Notes under the pieces: model-generated
Database searches by the model: none
Told to the model about the DNA's origin: nothing
The model's input: only the letters and a program-made list of their open reading frames with translations
NCBI GenBank assembly: GCA_032622095.1
Contig: CP136065.1
Coordinates: 64,091,094-64,155,093, forward strand
Direction: 5' to 3'
DNA from: Siphonodentalium dalli
Taxonomy: Eukaryota; Mollusca; Scaphopoda; Gadilida; Siphonodentaliidae
Length of the DNA stretch: 64,000 nucleotides
Shown here: piece after piece, positions 34,536 through 45,869 of the stretch
Numbering within the stretch: the first letter of the stretch is position 1
Layout: the number at the start of each line of letters is the position of its first letter
Made by a program: the position numbers and the translations under genes

Positions 34536-36177
34536 TAGCTCAACTTTACTTTGTAAAGTTTGAGCTATTGCCATGGCTTGGTATCCGTCGTGCGTGTGTG
34601 TGTGCGCGTGTGTGCGTGTATGCGTGATTCGTCAACAATTTCCTTTAGCACGGGCTACAGTTCGTACCTTTGGTCCGATTATTATGAAATTATCATGGAT
34701 GTTAACATTGACATGTAGATGGGAACGAGTCATTTTGGGGTCATTCGGCCGAAAAACATGGCCGCCAGCGGCCATTTTGGATTTCAAAATTCAATCCATT
34801 AGCACGGGCTACAGGTCGTACTGTTTGTCTTATTGTCATGAAATTTGTCATGGATGTTAATATTGACATGTAGATGGGAACGAGTAATTTTGGGGTCATT
34901 CGGCCAAAAAACATGGCCGCCGGCAGCCATCTTAGATGTTACTCTTTGTATGACTAAATTCTTTAGCACGGGCTACAGGTCGTACTTTTAGTCTGATCAT
35001 CATAAAATTTGTCAAGAATGTTAATAATGACATGTAGATGGGAACGAGTCATTTTGGGGTCATTCGGCCAAAAAACATGGCCGCCAGCAGCCATCTTGGA
35101 TTTTACTCTTCGTATGACTAAATCCTTTAGCACGGGCTACAGGTCGTACCTTTAGTCTGATCATCATAAAATTTGTCATGGCTATTGAAATTGGAAGGTA
35201 GATGGGAACGAGTCATTTTGGGGTCATTCAGACAAAAAACATGGCCGCCAGTGGCCATCTTGGATTTCAAAATTTAATCCATTAGCACGGGCCACAGGTC
35301 GTACTGTTTGTCTGATCATCATGAAATTTGTCATGGATGATAATATTGACATGTAGATGGGAACGAGTAATTTTGCGGTCATTCGGCCAAAAAACATGGC
35401 CGCCAGCAGCCATCTTGGATTTTACTCTTTGTATGACTAAATTCTTTAGCACGGGCTGCAGGTCGTACCTTTAGTCTTATCGTCATGAAATTTGCCATGG
35501 ATGATAATATTGACATGTAGATGGGAACGAGTAATTTTGGGGTCATTCGGCCAAAAAACATGGCCGCCAGCAGCCATCTTGGATTTTACTCTTCGTATGA
35601 CTAAATCCTTTAGCACGGGCTACAGGTCGTACCTTTATTCTGATCATCATAAAATTTGTCATGGCTGTTGAAATTGGAATGTAGATGGGAACGAGTCATT
35701 TTGGGGTCATTCAGACAAAAAACATGGCCGCCAGTGGCCATCTTGGATTTCAAAATTTAATCCATTAGCACGGGCCACAGGTCGTACTGTTTGTCTGATC
35801 ATCATGAAATTTGTCATGGATGATAATATTGACATGTAGATGGGAACGAGTAATTTTGGGGTCATTTGGCCACAAAACATGGCCGCCAGCAGCCATCTTG
35901 GATTTTACTCTTTGTATGACTAAATTCTTAAGCATGGGCTACAGGTAATACCTTTAATCTGATCGTCATAAAATTTGTCATGGATGTTAACGATGACATG
36001 TAGATGGGAACGACTCATTTTGGGGTCATTCGGCCGAAAACATGGCCACCAGCAGCCATCTTGGATTTTACTTTTCTCTTCATGTCTATAAACTAGTATT
36101 AGACATTCAACTTTCCACATTCCTAATCGCTCCATTGACTGTAATACATTAAATTATTCCCTTTCCAAGTTGAGCTA
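34536..36177. mobile_element. TIR element filled by ~160-bp tandem units
   Basis: Inverted ends TAGCTCAACTTTACTTTG (left) and CCAAGTTGAGCTA (right) bound the block. After a GT-rich stretch, about nine units of 154-166 bp repeat. Each has TTAGCACGGGCTACAGGTCG, GATCATCATGAAATTTGTCA, GACATGTAGATGGGAACGAG, TTTTGGGGTCATTCGGCC and ACATGGCCGCCAGCAGCCAT. Two unit types (with TTTCAAAATTTAATCC or TTTTACTCTTTGTATG at the end) alternate partly in higher order. Non-coding. Confidence 0.82.
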
Positions 36178-36460
36178 CAGTGTCATTGACACTTTCATTT
36201 GTATTGTTTGCTATATGTCACATATTGTAACATTCATATTAAAACATAGACCCAATTTTCGTTACTTTCAACTTGACTGTAATGAAACCCTGGTCTAGAC
36301 TGATATTGTACTATAGTCCATGGAATAAATACTGTTTAAACTATATATATATAAGCCTAAACTATGTGTAAGGGGATCGGTGGAATAAATACTGCACAAG
36401 CAAAAATAAATATATAAGAATACTATGCGTTATGTTCACTGTTATATCTTTCTATTTCAG

Positions 36461-37339
36461 ATGTCAAGTATGCTCTCCCCAGATGTTCACTGTTGCTGCT
36501 GTGTGACTGGAGTATTCGCCGCCTTGCTTGGAGTTATCCTTCTTGCTACTGGGGTGTGCGTTGTGCTAAACTATGGAATCGCTGTGGACGAGAATGTTCT
36601 TCCGCCAGAATGGCAGAACGAAAACGGCAAAAAGATAGTTGGAATAATTCTCACGTGCTGTGGTTTTGTGTTTCTTGTTGTTAGCATTATTGTTAGTTCG
36701 CTATATTTCACTGTTTGTTCGAAAAGTAAGACAGGACCGGACGGATCAAATCCGGAATCTAGACCAACAACAACACACAACAGTCATGGTCGATCACCAA
36801 AACACACAAGGAGTTCAGAATTACGTGAATTGTCGCGCCAAGGCTCACACAGTCCCAATTCAATTCGAAAACACTCCAAGGGCAAAAGGCCCAAAATTAG
36901 CAAAGCCAAGAAACCCAATTTAGAAACTCATCAGGAAGTTAGTGAAGCGGAAGGCTCACAGCTGGCAATATTGGGTGAGTCGAGAAGGAAGCGCAGTCTC
37001 CACGGATTGGACAATCAGGGCTATGATAGAGATCATAGGGGCATATCGACGGTGACTACTAAGAATGTAGAACTCAGTGGTATATCAACGTCTAGTATTT
37101 CAAATTCTTCGTCGTCTTTACCTGAAGTTGACAGTTGTAATTCAGCAGATACATTACCAGGAGCCCCATCACATTCAACCGCTGGGCTACCTCCCTTACT
37201 GCCGGTGACTTCATCATCTGGACACTATCTCAAAAGGCGCAATACTGCTGATTCTATCCCAGAAGAACTGTTGAAACCTTCCGGTGATAATAACTGTGAT
37301 ACAAATGCTCAGCCTGAATTAGACCCGCGGCCCACGTGA
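36461..37339 (+). CDS. two-pass membrane protein with serine-rich tail, probable last exon
   Basis: A 292-codon frame from an ATG placed exactly after a splice acceptor (TTTCTATTTCAG, ending at 36460) to TGA. It is the only clear host gene here. The start follows CSS-free MSSMLSPDVH then four cysteines (11-14), possibly palmitoylated. Hydrophobic helices lie at about 15-36 (GVFAALLGVILLATGVCVVL) and 59-85 (VGIILTCCGFVFLVV...), joined by a short loop with LPPEWQNENGKK. The remaining ~200 residues are polar, Ser/basic-rich and probably cytoplasmic and disordered, with RRKRS and SSSISNSSSSLPE-type stretches. The two-TM-plus-tail design recalls small TMEM proteins, but I cannot name the family. 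Upstream exons, if any, are not found; an in-frame ATG at 36425 lies in the presumed intron. Confidence 0.78.
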   Translation: MSSMLSPDVHCCCCVTGVFAALLGVILLATGVCVVLNYGIAVDENVLPPEWQNENGKKIVGIILTCCGFVFLVVSIIVSSLYFTVCSKSKTGPDGSNPESRPTTTHNSHGRSPKHTRSSELRELSRQGSHSPNSIRKHSKGKRPKISKAKKPNLETHQEVSEAEGSQLAILGESRRKRSLHGLDNQGYDRDHRGISTVTTKNVELSGISTSSISNSSSSLPEVDSCNSADTLPGAPSHSTAGLPPLLPVTSSSGHYLKRRNTADSIPEELLKPSGDNNCDTNAQPELDPRPT

Positions 37340-37431
37340 TAGTGATGTGGGCATGAGTATAGAGCTGCTCGTGCGATCTTCTCATAAAATCCTTGATCAT
37401 GCCTTGAATCCATACTCTGACAACGCAGTAG

Positions 37432-37691
37432 CCCTTTCATGACGGGGGCAGCGCTGGTGCAGCATTACAGATAATGTGCCGGCGCATATACCTTATACAT
37501 GCTATTCTGCCATATATAGGGAGCCTCGCATATATAATAGAATGCACTGGCATACACAATCAACGTAAATATTGTTATGCCAACGTATTATCTTATAAGC
37601 GAGGCTCCCTATGGGAGAGACTCGCATTTATAAGATAATGCATTGTCACAGGGTTTTCAAAAAATTTCAGGAAGCTCCAGTCATGGAAGGG
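37432..37691. mobile_element. family-2 MITE with GTAG target duplication
   Basis: Ends CCCTTTCATGACGGGGGCAG and the complement of CTCCAGTCATGGAAGGG, with hairpin-cassette blocks inside. The flanking 4 bp are GTAG on both sides (37428-37431, 37692-37695) instead of TTAA. It begins about 90 bp after the stop of the membrane-protein gene, so may lie in its 3' UTR. Confidence 0.68.
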
Positions 37692-38017
37692 GTAGATATC
37701 ATATATTCCACTAGTTCAAAACTTGGGAACGTTTTGATGTTGTGACCTGTGCTGTTTTAGAACATTGAACAAACAACGCAGGTAATATATTTCTTTGTTC
37801 ATACTTGTTACTTGGTAATCTAATTCACAGTAGGGGGCACGATCTCGAATTGCATGATTGTTTTAACATTGCGAGTCGAAATCGCAATAAACAGTGAATT
37901 ATTTCTCGAAAGAAAATCCGTTAATGTAAGCGATGCAAATCGAAATGGGCTCAATAAAGTCAGTACATCATGCAATCTCGATATGGGACCTTCTCCTACT
38001 GTGAAATGCATTATTAA

Positions 38018-38411
38018 CCCTTTACCCAACAAAAGGGCCAAAACCGGCCAAATAAAGCTTCAACAGCCTAAAATATCTTCGGTCTGTCTCAATAGAACCA
38101 TACGAATATGGATATCATTGGAACCGGCTCCTTGACCACATTGTGATAGTTACAGTTATGCCCTGTGCCAATGCATTCTCTTATATATGCGAGTCGACCA
38201 TAGGCGAGTCGACCATAGGTCGCCTCGCATATATAAGAGAATGCATTGGCCTAAAAAAAATCCTTTTTTAACACTTTTTACCATTTTTTAACAATTTTAT
38301 AATTTTAATGTGTTAAGCCAATGCATTCTCTTATATATGCGAGGCGACCTATGGTCGACTCGCATATATAAGAGAATGCATTGGCACAGGGCCCTTCTGT
38401 TGGGTAAAGGG
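38018..38411 (+). mobile_element. TTAA MITE, family 1, copy b
   Basis: TTAA at 38014-38017 and 38412-38415, ends CCCTTTACCCAACA / TGTTGGGTAAAGGG, two hairpin cassettes. The left cassette has a small internal duplication of GCGAGTCGACCATAG. Confidence 0.88.
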
Positions 38412-38535
38412 TTAAGGAACATACAGTAACTAAGAAATATTACCGACACTGTTGTCAAAGTTATAAACTTCCTTGTCAGAACATTAACAAGTTCCCAGGG
38501 TTTGAACATGTGAAGTATGATCACTACGCGTAGCC

Positions 38536-38787
38536 AAGCCTTGAAATAGGGTGTCTGTCATTTGCAGAATGAGGTCCCCAGAGGGTGAATTTAGTGATGC
38601 TACCCCGCATAGCGGGCTAGCATCACCAAATTCACCATCTGGGAACCTCATTCTGCTGAGGTGTAAGCAGAATGAGGTCCCCAGAGGGTGAATTTGGTGA
38701 TGCTAGCCCGCTATGCGGGGTAGCATCACACAATTCACCCTCTGGGGACCTCATTCTGCGAATGACAGACACCCTATTTCAAGGCTT
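38536..38787. mobile_element. nested palindrome, possible MULE-like MITE
   Basis: Outer arms AAGCCTTGAAATAGGGTGTC / GACACCCTATTTCAAGGCTT enclose two further hairpins, each built of CAGAATGAGGTCCCCAGAGG and its complement around GCTACCCCGCATAGCGGG. A 9-bp direct repeat CGCGTAGCC lies beside the left arm and one base beyond the right arm. Nine-base duplications with long TIRs suggest Mutator-like elements. Related remnants: 45870-46295. Confidence 0.72.
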
Positions 38788-39164
38788 GCGCGTAGCCGGA
38801 ATGTGTCAAGATTCGTGACAGGATCTAATAAAATCCAATTTATCATTATTTATTTCATTGTGCACTTTTTCAATCAGGTAAATTATCGTTCTTTTGTGGC
38901 CCTGTATGTCACCATATCTTATAAAATCATTCAATTTATAAAATTCTTAAAGATGCACGGTCCTATTTGACACCATAAAGCCACAATCTATACGGTTTCA
39001 GTACCAGAAAATAATCGGATCGGACCAATGTCCCAATTAAAGCCACATGGCGGTTTTGGCTGACACCTAATAATATTCGCTTTTGAATTTTTCGCGGTAT
39101 AGAATTAGTTCCATAAATAAAGATCTACATTTCTACGAGCATTATATTAAATTTTGGAAGCTCG

Positions 39165-39254
39165 AATGACGCCTATGGGAGACTCGCATATATAAGAGAA
39201 TGCATTGGGCACAGGGTTTTCGCAAAAATTCAGGAAGCTCCAGTCATGGAATGG
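39165..39254. mobile_element. family-2 MITE, right half
   Basis: CCTATGGGAGACTCGCATAT, AAGAGAATGCATTGGGCACA and CTCCAGTCATGGAATGG run to TTAA at 39255-39258. Confidence 0.6.
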
Positions 39255-39545
39255 TTAATACATATATTTTCACTAAATTGCATGGTGTCAAATCGGACTG
39301 AATCTTTAAGCTTTTCAGTCACTTTGTAAAGTTACTAATTAATTTACTCAGATTTACAAATTAAACAAAATCAGTCGTTTTTATACAACTTGACTGAAAT
39401 TGTTCAACAATATTTTGATAAATTGCCTGAAATTATATTTTCATCATTCTTGTTACCATGACAATGGACATGCTATTCTTTATCGTCCGTTTTAGGAGCG
39501 AAACAATAAGGGGTTTGTAGTCGGGCTGCAAATGTTACACACTAT

Positions 39546-39569
39546 GTTGTTGTTGTTGTTGTTGTTGTT
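39546..39569. repeat. (TTG)n microsatellite
   Basis: Eight TTG units. Confidence 0.9.
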
Positions 39570-39796
39570 CTCCACCAGTACACGCGCATTTAGTTTACAA
39601 GAGCCCGGTTGATTCACTTTCGCCACAGCAGTAATCTCAGCTACAGTGGAACATTTGATGGGCGTGTGAATCCCCTTAACATATGTTCCAATAGCTGATT
39701 GGAATAGTTGTTCGATAATATGATCGATTTTTGTTCTCTTTTCACATCTTTCTTGAGACCAACCATTTGGTTAAAACAGTTGTATGAAAGGTTTAA

Positions 39797-40039
39797 CCCT
39801 TTACCCAACAAACCGGCCAAAAACGGCCAAATAAAGCTGCAACAGCCTAAATTATCTTGGGTCTGTCTCAATAAAACCATACAAATATGGATATCATTGG
39901 AACCGGCTCATTGACCACATTGTGATGGTTACAGTTATGCCCTGTGCCAATGCATTCTCTTATATATGCGAGTCGACCATAGGTCGCCTCGCATATATAA
40001 GAGAATGCATTGGCACAGGGCCGTTCTGTTGGGTAAAGG
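39797..40039 (+). mobile_element. TTAA MITE, family 1, short copy c
   Basis: Same left end and left body as the other family-1 copies but with only one hairpin cassette, so the spacer and one cassette were lost or never gained. Left TTAA intact (39793-39796); the right target reads TTGA. Confidence 0.82.
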
Positions 40040-40049
40040 TTGAACCATG

Positions 40050-40529
40050 TTATAATGAATGGATTCTCCCATTCATTTATACAAGTAAACATTGACACCG
40101 ATTTGGGCAAAACTTTCAGGTGAATACAACTGAAAGTTAATTTTAATCAACGGCCTTGACGAGACAAAGGCCCCAGAACTTGCAAGAACTTCCGAAAGTA
40201 AACTGATAATAATAAATATCAATCATATTTTGATGAACGCTCTTGGCAGTACTGTTAATGGTCAAGGGAAGCAAACGCTTACTCATATAGTTTATTATTT
40301 GAATGTTTAGGCGTCTGACCAAATTTCAAAACTTTATATAACTTCTTTTGACAGTCGATAAATTACTATCAAAATATACCACCAATGAGTTCAAATGAGC
40401 TCAAATGTTCAATGTCGTCATTATCTTTCGATATAAAGCACATTCAGGTTGTAGTTTTATTGTGTAAACTAGGATGGGTCATCTTTAATTGAATTGCATC
40501 ACATCACCGCTAACGACCATTTTAGTGTG
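40050..40529. other. no gene recognised
   Basis: AT-rich sequence without a supported feature. Confidence 0.5.
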
Positions 40530-40533
40530 TTAA

Positions 40534-40766
40534 CCCGGTATACACTAAAACATCATGGACGAGTAGTTATCCCATAGGCAATGTTCAGATAATAAGTTCA
40601 ACAAACGATCGTTTGTTGAACTTATTATCTGAACATTTCCCTCCAATAAATAATACATTCTGTACATTTATCTTTCGTCTGCTTGTTTTTCCTGCAGATG
40701 ACCAATATACCATTCTGTTGTATACTTTTTTTTATAACTGGGAGAAACCATTTGGTATAAAAAGGG
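40534..40766. mobile_element. TTAA MITE, family 3
   Basis: TTAA at 40530-40533, left end CCCGGTATACACTAAAACAT, right end ACCATTTGGTATAAAAAGGG with TTAC. The central hairpin (40572-40638) pairs AATGTTCAGATAATAAGTTC with its complement and is almost perfect. Confidence 0.72.
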
Positions 40767-41224
40767 TTACAGGGATACGTAGTGGGCACATATAAATCTT
40801 CAAAAATTATAAATATCTGAAAAAATATCACTACTAAGAAGAACACTGATAAATAGATAAACTGTTTTGTTATATTCAATATGAATAATTCTCCAATAAC
40901 GAAATTTCGGGTGTTGAACATATTGTTATGTAAATAACACTGTTACATTGATTTGTCAATAAATATCGCTGATTGCGTATTAAGTTTTAATAATTTAGTC
41001 TATATATGATTTTAAGAATATTTGTCAATGTGTTTTGACCGTTTCCAATGTTTACGATCAAGTTGTTGTTAATTAAAGAACTGGTATCCTTTTGGACTAA
41101 TTGGGGTAATTCCACTTTAACAGCAATGTTTACATACCAATGTTTTTGAAATCTCATTCCAGGAGAGTTATTAATAATGAAAATAAGAATAGAGTCAACA
41201 TATTTTACATGCACTTGTTGATGA

Positions 41225-41440
41225 TACAGTAATGCCCTAAGTAATCGATTCCTTAACCACAGCAGAATTATGGGTAACTTTTCAGGATTTAGTCGGAAAT
41301 ATGGCTTGTTGCCATTCATCGGAAAGCCCTCGGTGAGAGCTTTCCGATGAATGGCAACAAGCCATATTTCCGACAAAATCCTGAAAAGTTATCCATAATT
41401 CTGCTGTGGTTAAGGAATCGATTACTTAGGGCATTACTAT
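41225..41440. mobile_element. hairpin MITE, TACAGTAATGC family, copy 2 (full palindrome)
   Basis: Arms of about 104 bp starting TACAGTAATGCCCTAAGTAA fold on each other around a loop near CCTCGGTGAG. It is the most complete member of the family found at 2384 and 41904. Confidence 0.82.
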
Positions 41441-41903
41441 AGTTGTTTTCCAGACTTTTATGTTATTTCTCATGAACCTACTTCGAACGAAGGCATTGAG
41501 TCTCTTTAAACAGCCTTGTGTGTGTTAACTGTGTTTGTACCGAAAGGATCCTTGTCGTTCTCACAGACAAAAGATGAAGATTCCGCGAACAATGACCGCT
41601 CTATACACTTCACGTTGTCGCACTACATTTCACGAGGGCATAAAGCCGTTTTACCTTCATAATGGCTGAATAATCTATAAGGTCTCATATGGAAGTTTGG
41701 TTGCTATGCGATGATACGTCTGTCCATTTTAGACTTGTTTACATTGCAGTGCTGATAAAATAAAGCTGGGCGTTTTATTGTTTGCTCATTTGTTATATAG
41801 AAGATGGTATCCCAGTGCATTAGTTTTAACAGCATCTGTTGTGCAACATCATGTAGATCTAGACATCAGTTCAAATTGAACCATGAAAAATAGATAACTA
41901 AGA

Positions 41904-42070
41904 TACAGTAATGCCCTAAGTAATCGACTCCATAAACACAGCAGAATTATGGGTAACTTTTCAAGATTTAGACGGAAATATGGCAACAAGCCATATTTCC
42001 GAATAAATCCTGAAAAGTTACCCATAATTCTTCTGTTGTTATGGAGTCGATTAATTAGGGCATTACTGTA
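41904..42070. mobile_element. hairpin MITE, TACAGTAATGC family, copy 3
   Basis: Arms from TACAGTAATGCCCTAAGTAA to GAAATATGGC and back, i.e. shortened at the palindrome centre. Confidence 0.82.
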
Positions 42071-42082
42071 TGAGTATTTAAT

Positions 42083-42235
42083 TCTCGGGTGCCTCACATA
42101 TATAAGTGAATGCACTGGCTTATAAGCTCAAGGTGAATATTATTAGTCTAATAAATTCTCTTATATATGCGAGGTTCCCTATGGGAGACCCGCTTATATA
42201 AGAGAACACATTAGCTCAGGGTTTTCGCAAATTTT
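42083..42235. mobile_element. family-2 MITE fragment
   Basis: GCCTCACATATATAAGTGAA, AATTCTCTTATATATGCGAG and GGGAGACCCGCTTATATAAG follow the family-2 interior. The outer ends are gone. Confidence 0.55.
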
Positions 42236-42240
42236 TTTAA

Positions 42241-42345
42241 AAACTGTTGTCACGTGTCTTGATAACTGGTGTCACATGCCTTGAGAACTGTTGTCACGTG
42301 TCTTGAGAACTGGTCTCAGGTGCCTTGATAACGGGTGTCATATAA
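42241..42345. repeat. 22-bp tandem repeat, about five units
   Basis: Unit AACTGTTGTCACGTGTCTTG plus AG, with alternation between CACGTGTC and CACATGCC versions. Confidence 0.82.
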
Positions 42346-43194
42346 TTGTTGTAGTGTAGTTGAAGATTCTTCTTGAATAGATAGAATATATCATTCATTA
42401 AGGTCTCGTCACTAAACTCGTTGTGGGTAAATGTGCAAAAAATCTAAAAATCTGTAGAAACATCACCACCAAGAAGAACATGGAGAAATAGATCAACTTT
42501 GTTCTTATGTTAATTATTGAAAGTAGTCCAATAAGACAATTTCGTATAGCATTGCGATTCATTAGAGATCCTCTCTATATAAGTATATATATGCGCCTTA
42601 TATATATGTGTATATGTTGTTAAATAATTTATTTGGATTTGGGGAATGTGAGTCATCCATTTTCTCTCTCTCAAATTGTTCGTTTTTACAATATAAAAAC
42701 TGATTTATTTTTCTACTTAATTCGTTGCCCTTTGCCCGAGTTGGGTAAATTTTTATGGCGACACGAGCATAATATTTCAATGTTCACGATACGGTTCATC
42801 CCGTTTATGTTAATAAAAGTTAATTTATTAATTGATATATGTGTGTTTTGTGTGAGTTCTTCCCTCTCAATTGTTTGTGCGAATCTTATCACGACTTCAA
42901 TCAATGGCATAGATAACATGTACATACAATATTGTCTAATAATACAGTAATTAACAGTTTAGTTTATATGTTATTATATTGTTTTTGGTATTAAGGGTGT
43001 ATCTCTTTAAGTCTTTCTACTACACACTAGATACATTTTGTCAGCTGCCTCAAAGTTGATTTCTTGGTATTCTTGAGCAGTATTCTAAATTTTGATACAT
43101 CATGTGGGGCCCTATGATAGGCCTGTAGGCACTATATATGAAACGTACTCTCTTAGAATGAACTGCTTGACAAATGAATAAATAGAGGATATCT
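42346..43194. other. no gene recognised
   Basis: AT-rich with short open frames on both strands at 42600-42950, none recognisable. Confidence 0.45.
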
Positions 43195-43279
43195 AGTAAT
43201 TTTTAGTGGGATACCGAAAATTATCTCATGAGTGACTGGTCACGAATGAGATAATTTTCGGTATCCACTCAAAAATACT
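43195..43279. repeat. small hairpin element
   Basis: AGTAATTTTTAGTGGGATAC and GTATCCACTCAAAAATACT form arms of about 38 bp, with TACCGAAAATTATCTCAT pairing exactly in the stem. Confidence 0.78.
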
Positions 43280-44394
43280 ATATTTTCTTTTTATTTTACG
43301 CGTGCTGTGCATATACAAATTATAACCGGGTCACATTCAAATCCAATACTTCATAATAAAATTATAATAATGTTATTATATATGGTTAACATTTTACAAA
43401 TCGATGATAGTAGTTCAATAAATTCAGTTACGCCATTGACGCCCGTAACGTCAAAGCTACAATGAAAGTGTTATTACGCGCGCCGCGTGTATACTAATGT
43501 ACAAATTCTTGTTCCGCCTGGGCGCCGCCATAGCGCTGGGTGGTTCTATTTATAGAATGTTAATTATTGGGACACATTAAAAGTTGTAATGCGACCCCGA
43601 GGCCGAGCTGTAGTCAGACCCCTGAGGCCGAGTCCGGTAAAAGGTGTAGTTGAGCATTTCAATTTAGTTTATTAGTGTTTACATTATGTTGATAATGTTG
43701 ATTTTTGGTTTGTGATAAGTTATGCCAATTACAAATAACAGAAATGAAAAAATATTCTATAATTACAATCATGGGTATATAATATATGATCTTGTGCGCG
43801 TTACCATTTCTGACTATTGTTTTCTTGTTTTATATATCTTCACTGCTGGCCGCCAGCTGTGGATAACGATTATTATCTGTTAGCGATGTCTTCTGTAATC
43901 TATTGTTGAACGTATAATAAACACAATATTCGTCACCTATCTGATCGGTGTTGCATTGTGTACATAAACTGCGATGTGCGATTCCGTTTCAGGGACCAAC
44001 TTCAACTTGTATAATGGAAAGTTACTAGTTCTGAACTTCGTAATTGTGTTTCTGATCTTATTATTTCTGACTGTGCCAGTTATTTCGTTAAAAGGCACTT
44101 TTACGAAGTAACGGATATGTCTAAAAATGGACATTATAACGAGGAAAATTGCAGGAACAATTTGGAAAATACACCTTGACATAGAGTAATAGAAAATAAC
44201 TAAAATCATAGAAATATTTCCCCCCGTCTCGCTCCCAGAATGCAACATAATTCAAAGTAAGATATAGAGTTAGTCCTCTTCCATTGGAAATTATAGATTT
44301 TGCAGTACAAACCAGATGAAACTTAAGCACAAAAACGCGTGGGTACATCAAAACAAACAACATGTTCACAGTTTATTACACCGGGCAAGTTGAT
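43280..44394. other. no gene recognised
   Basis: Mostly AT-rich. A GC-richer patch at 43480-43640 (CCTGGGCGCCGCCATAGCGC) has no open frame of note. Confidence 0.45.
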
Positions 44395-44489
44395 AATACA
44401 ATGTTTAGGAGCTTCCTCTTTTAAATGGTATATGCTATGGAATATATTTTATATAATATGATATTGGGGTTCTAAAATTAAGTGGGCCT
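44395..44489. mobile_element. family-6 MITE, right half
   Basis: TTCCTCTTTTAAATGGTATA and AAATTAAGTGGGCCT run to TTAA at 44490-44493, as in the right arm of 1884-2319. Confidence 0.55.
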
Positions 44490-44828
44490 TTAAGAAACGT
44501 AACTTTAACGTAATAAGGTGCATGTCTCTATATAGATGGTAATTTCTGACTCAATATTGAAGCTGAACCTTTCAGAGAAAGAACAATAATGTTAGCGATG
44601 TCAATGGGCAGACTCACATTTTTCCAAAAATGCCCTGGTATTTCAAAATGGATTTTCTCAATCTGTCAGAAATTTCTTCTAATTGAGTGTAAATATAAGG
44701 AATGGATTCATTGGATATTATTTTTTGCATTCCATGGAGTATGAACGCACGATTATCTGACAGTTTAAGTGTGGAACGTTTCGCATCCCGCACAAATTAT
44801 GCGATCAACTTGAAGCCATGTAAACACG

Positions 44829-45253
44829 GTGCCAATGCATTCTCTTATATATGCGAGTCGACCATAGGTCGCCTCTCATATATAAGAGAATGCATATATT
44901 ATTTTTATATTTATTATTTAAGATGGTTAAAAATGTAAGAAAAAAATAATATAAAATTGTTAAAGAATGTAAGAAATGGGGATAAAAATTATAAAAATTT
45001 CTAAAGAATGTAAGAAAAAATGTTAAAAATTTCTAAAGAATGTAAGATAAAAATGATAAAAAAAATTATAAAAATTGTTAAAGAATGTAAGAAAAAATGA
45101 TTGAAAAAATGATAGAATTTTGTAAAGAATGTAAGAAAAATTGATAAAAAATGATAAACAATTGTTAGGCCAATGCATTCTTTTATAACGGGAATGCATT
45201 GGCACCAGGGTCTTTTAATGTTGCGCCAGCGCAGCTCCCGTCACGAAAGGGTT
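44829..45253. mobile_element. hairpin-cassette MITE with amplified spacer
   Basis: A left cassette (GTGCCAATGCATTCTC... to GAGAATGCAT) and a reduced right one (CCAATGCATTCTTTTATAAC) are separated by five or six copies of a ~40-bp A-rich unit around GTTAAAGAATGTAAGAAAAA. Family-1 spacers hold about one such unit. The right end CAGCTCCCGTCACGAAAGGG is of family-2 type. Confidence 0.7.
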
Positions 45254-45259
45254 TGCTGC

Positions 45260-45869
45260 CTAACTAAAGGACCGTCATATTGGAGATTCAACAACCATGT
45301 CCGTTTAAGTCCTTACCTCCTTACTTACTGAACTGAATTCGGTGATGAACTGATTGTCCTTTTGTCATTATGGACCGTGATTGTCAGAAACTGTTGCTAT
45401 ATATCAAAAGGTGTTACAAACGATACTACACACTATTCATCGTTTCACAGCTCCCTGGCAAATCTTAGGTTCAATAGGTTTATGTATAAAATGTACATCT
45501 TTAACAACTGTCGAGAAGTGTAGGTCACGGGGGCAAGGTGTTTATTACCACGCGCAACACCCGGTTTGTATACTTTCAAAGTATAAGTGTTCCGCGACGG
45601 AATTAAATTTGGGGTATTAATATTAATGTATTTTGACCATTAGCTTCAATGCAAACCTTGCGCAACGGAATGCAATTAACAGCACAATGTTAATGTATTT
45701 TGTTGAATTTTAAAGGTTTTGTGGCGATGGTTCTGGTGGTTACATATATCGTACACGTAAACAAACCACACAACCATATATGGCACACAACATATAGAAC
45801 AGGACAACAATGCAATTATTCGTATCGCCCCAGTTATGAGATTATGCAGTTCCTAGAATTTTGTTCTCG
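45260..45869. other. no gene recognised
   Basis: A plus-strand open frame near 45700-45939 starts with a hydrophobic stretch but matches nothing and runs into the palindromic repeat that follows. Confidence 0.4.
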
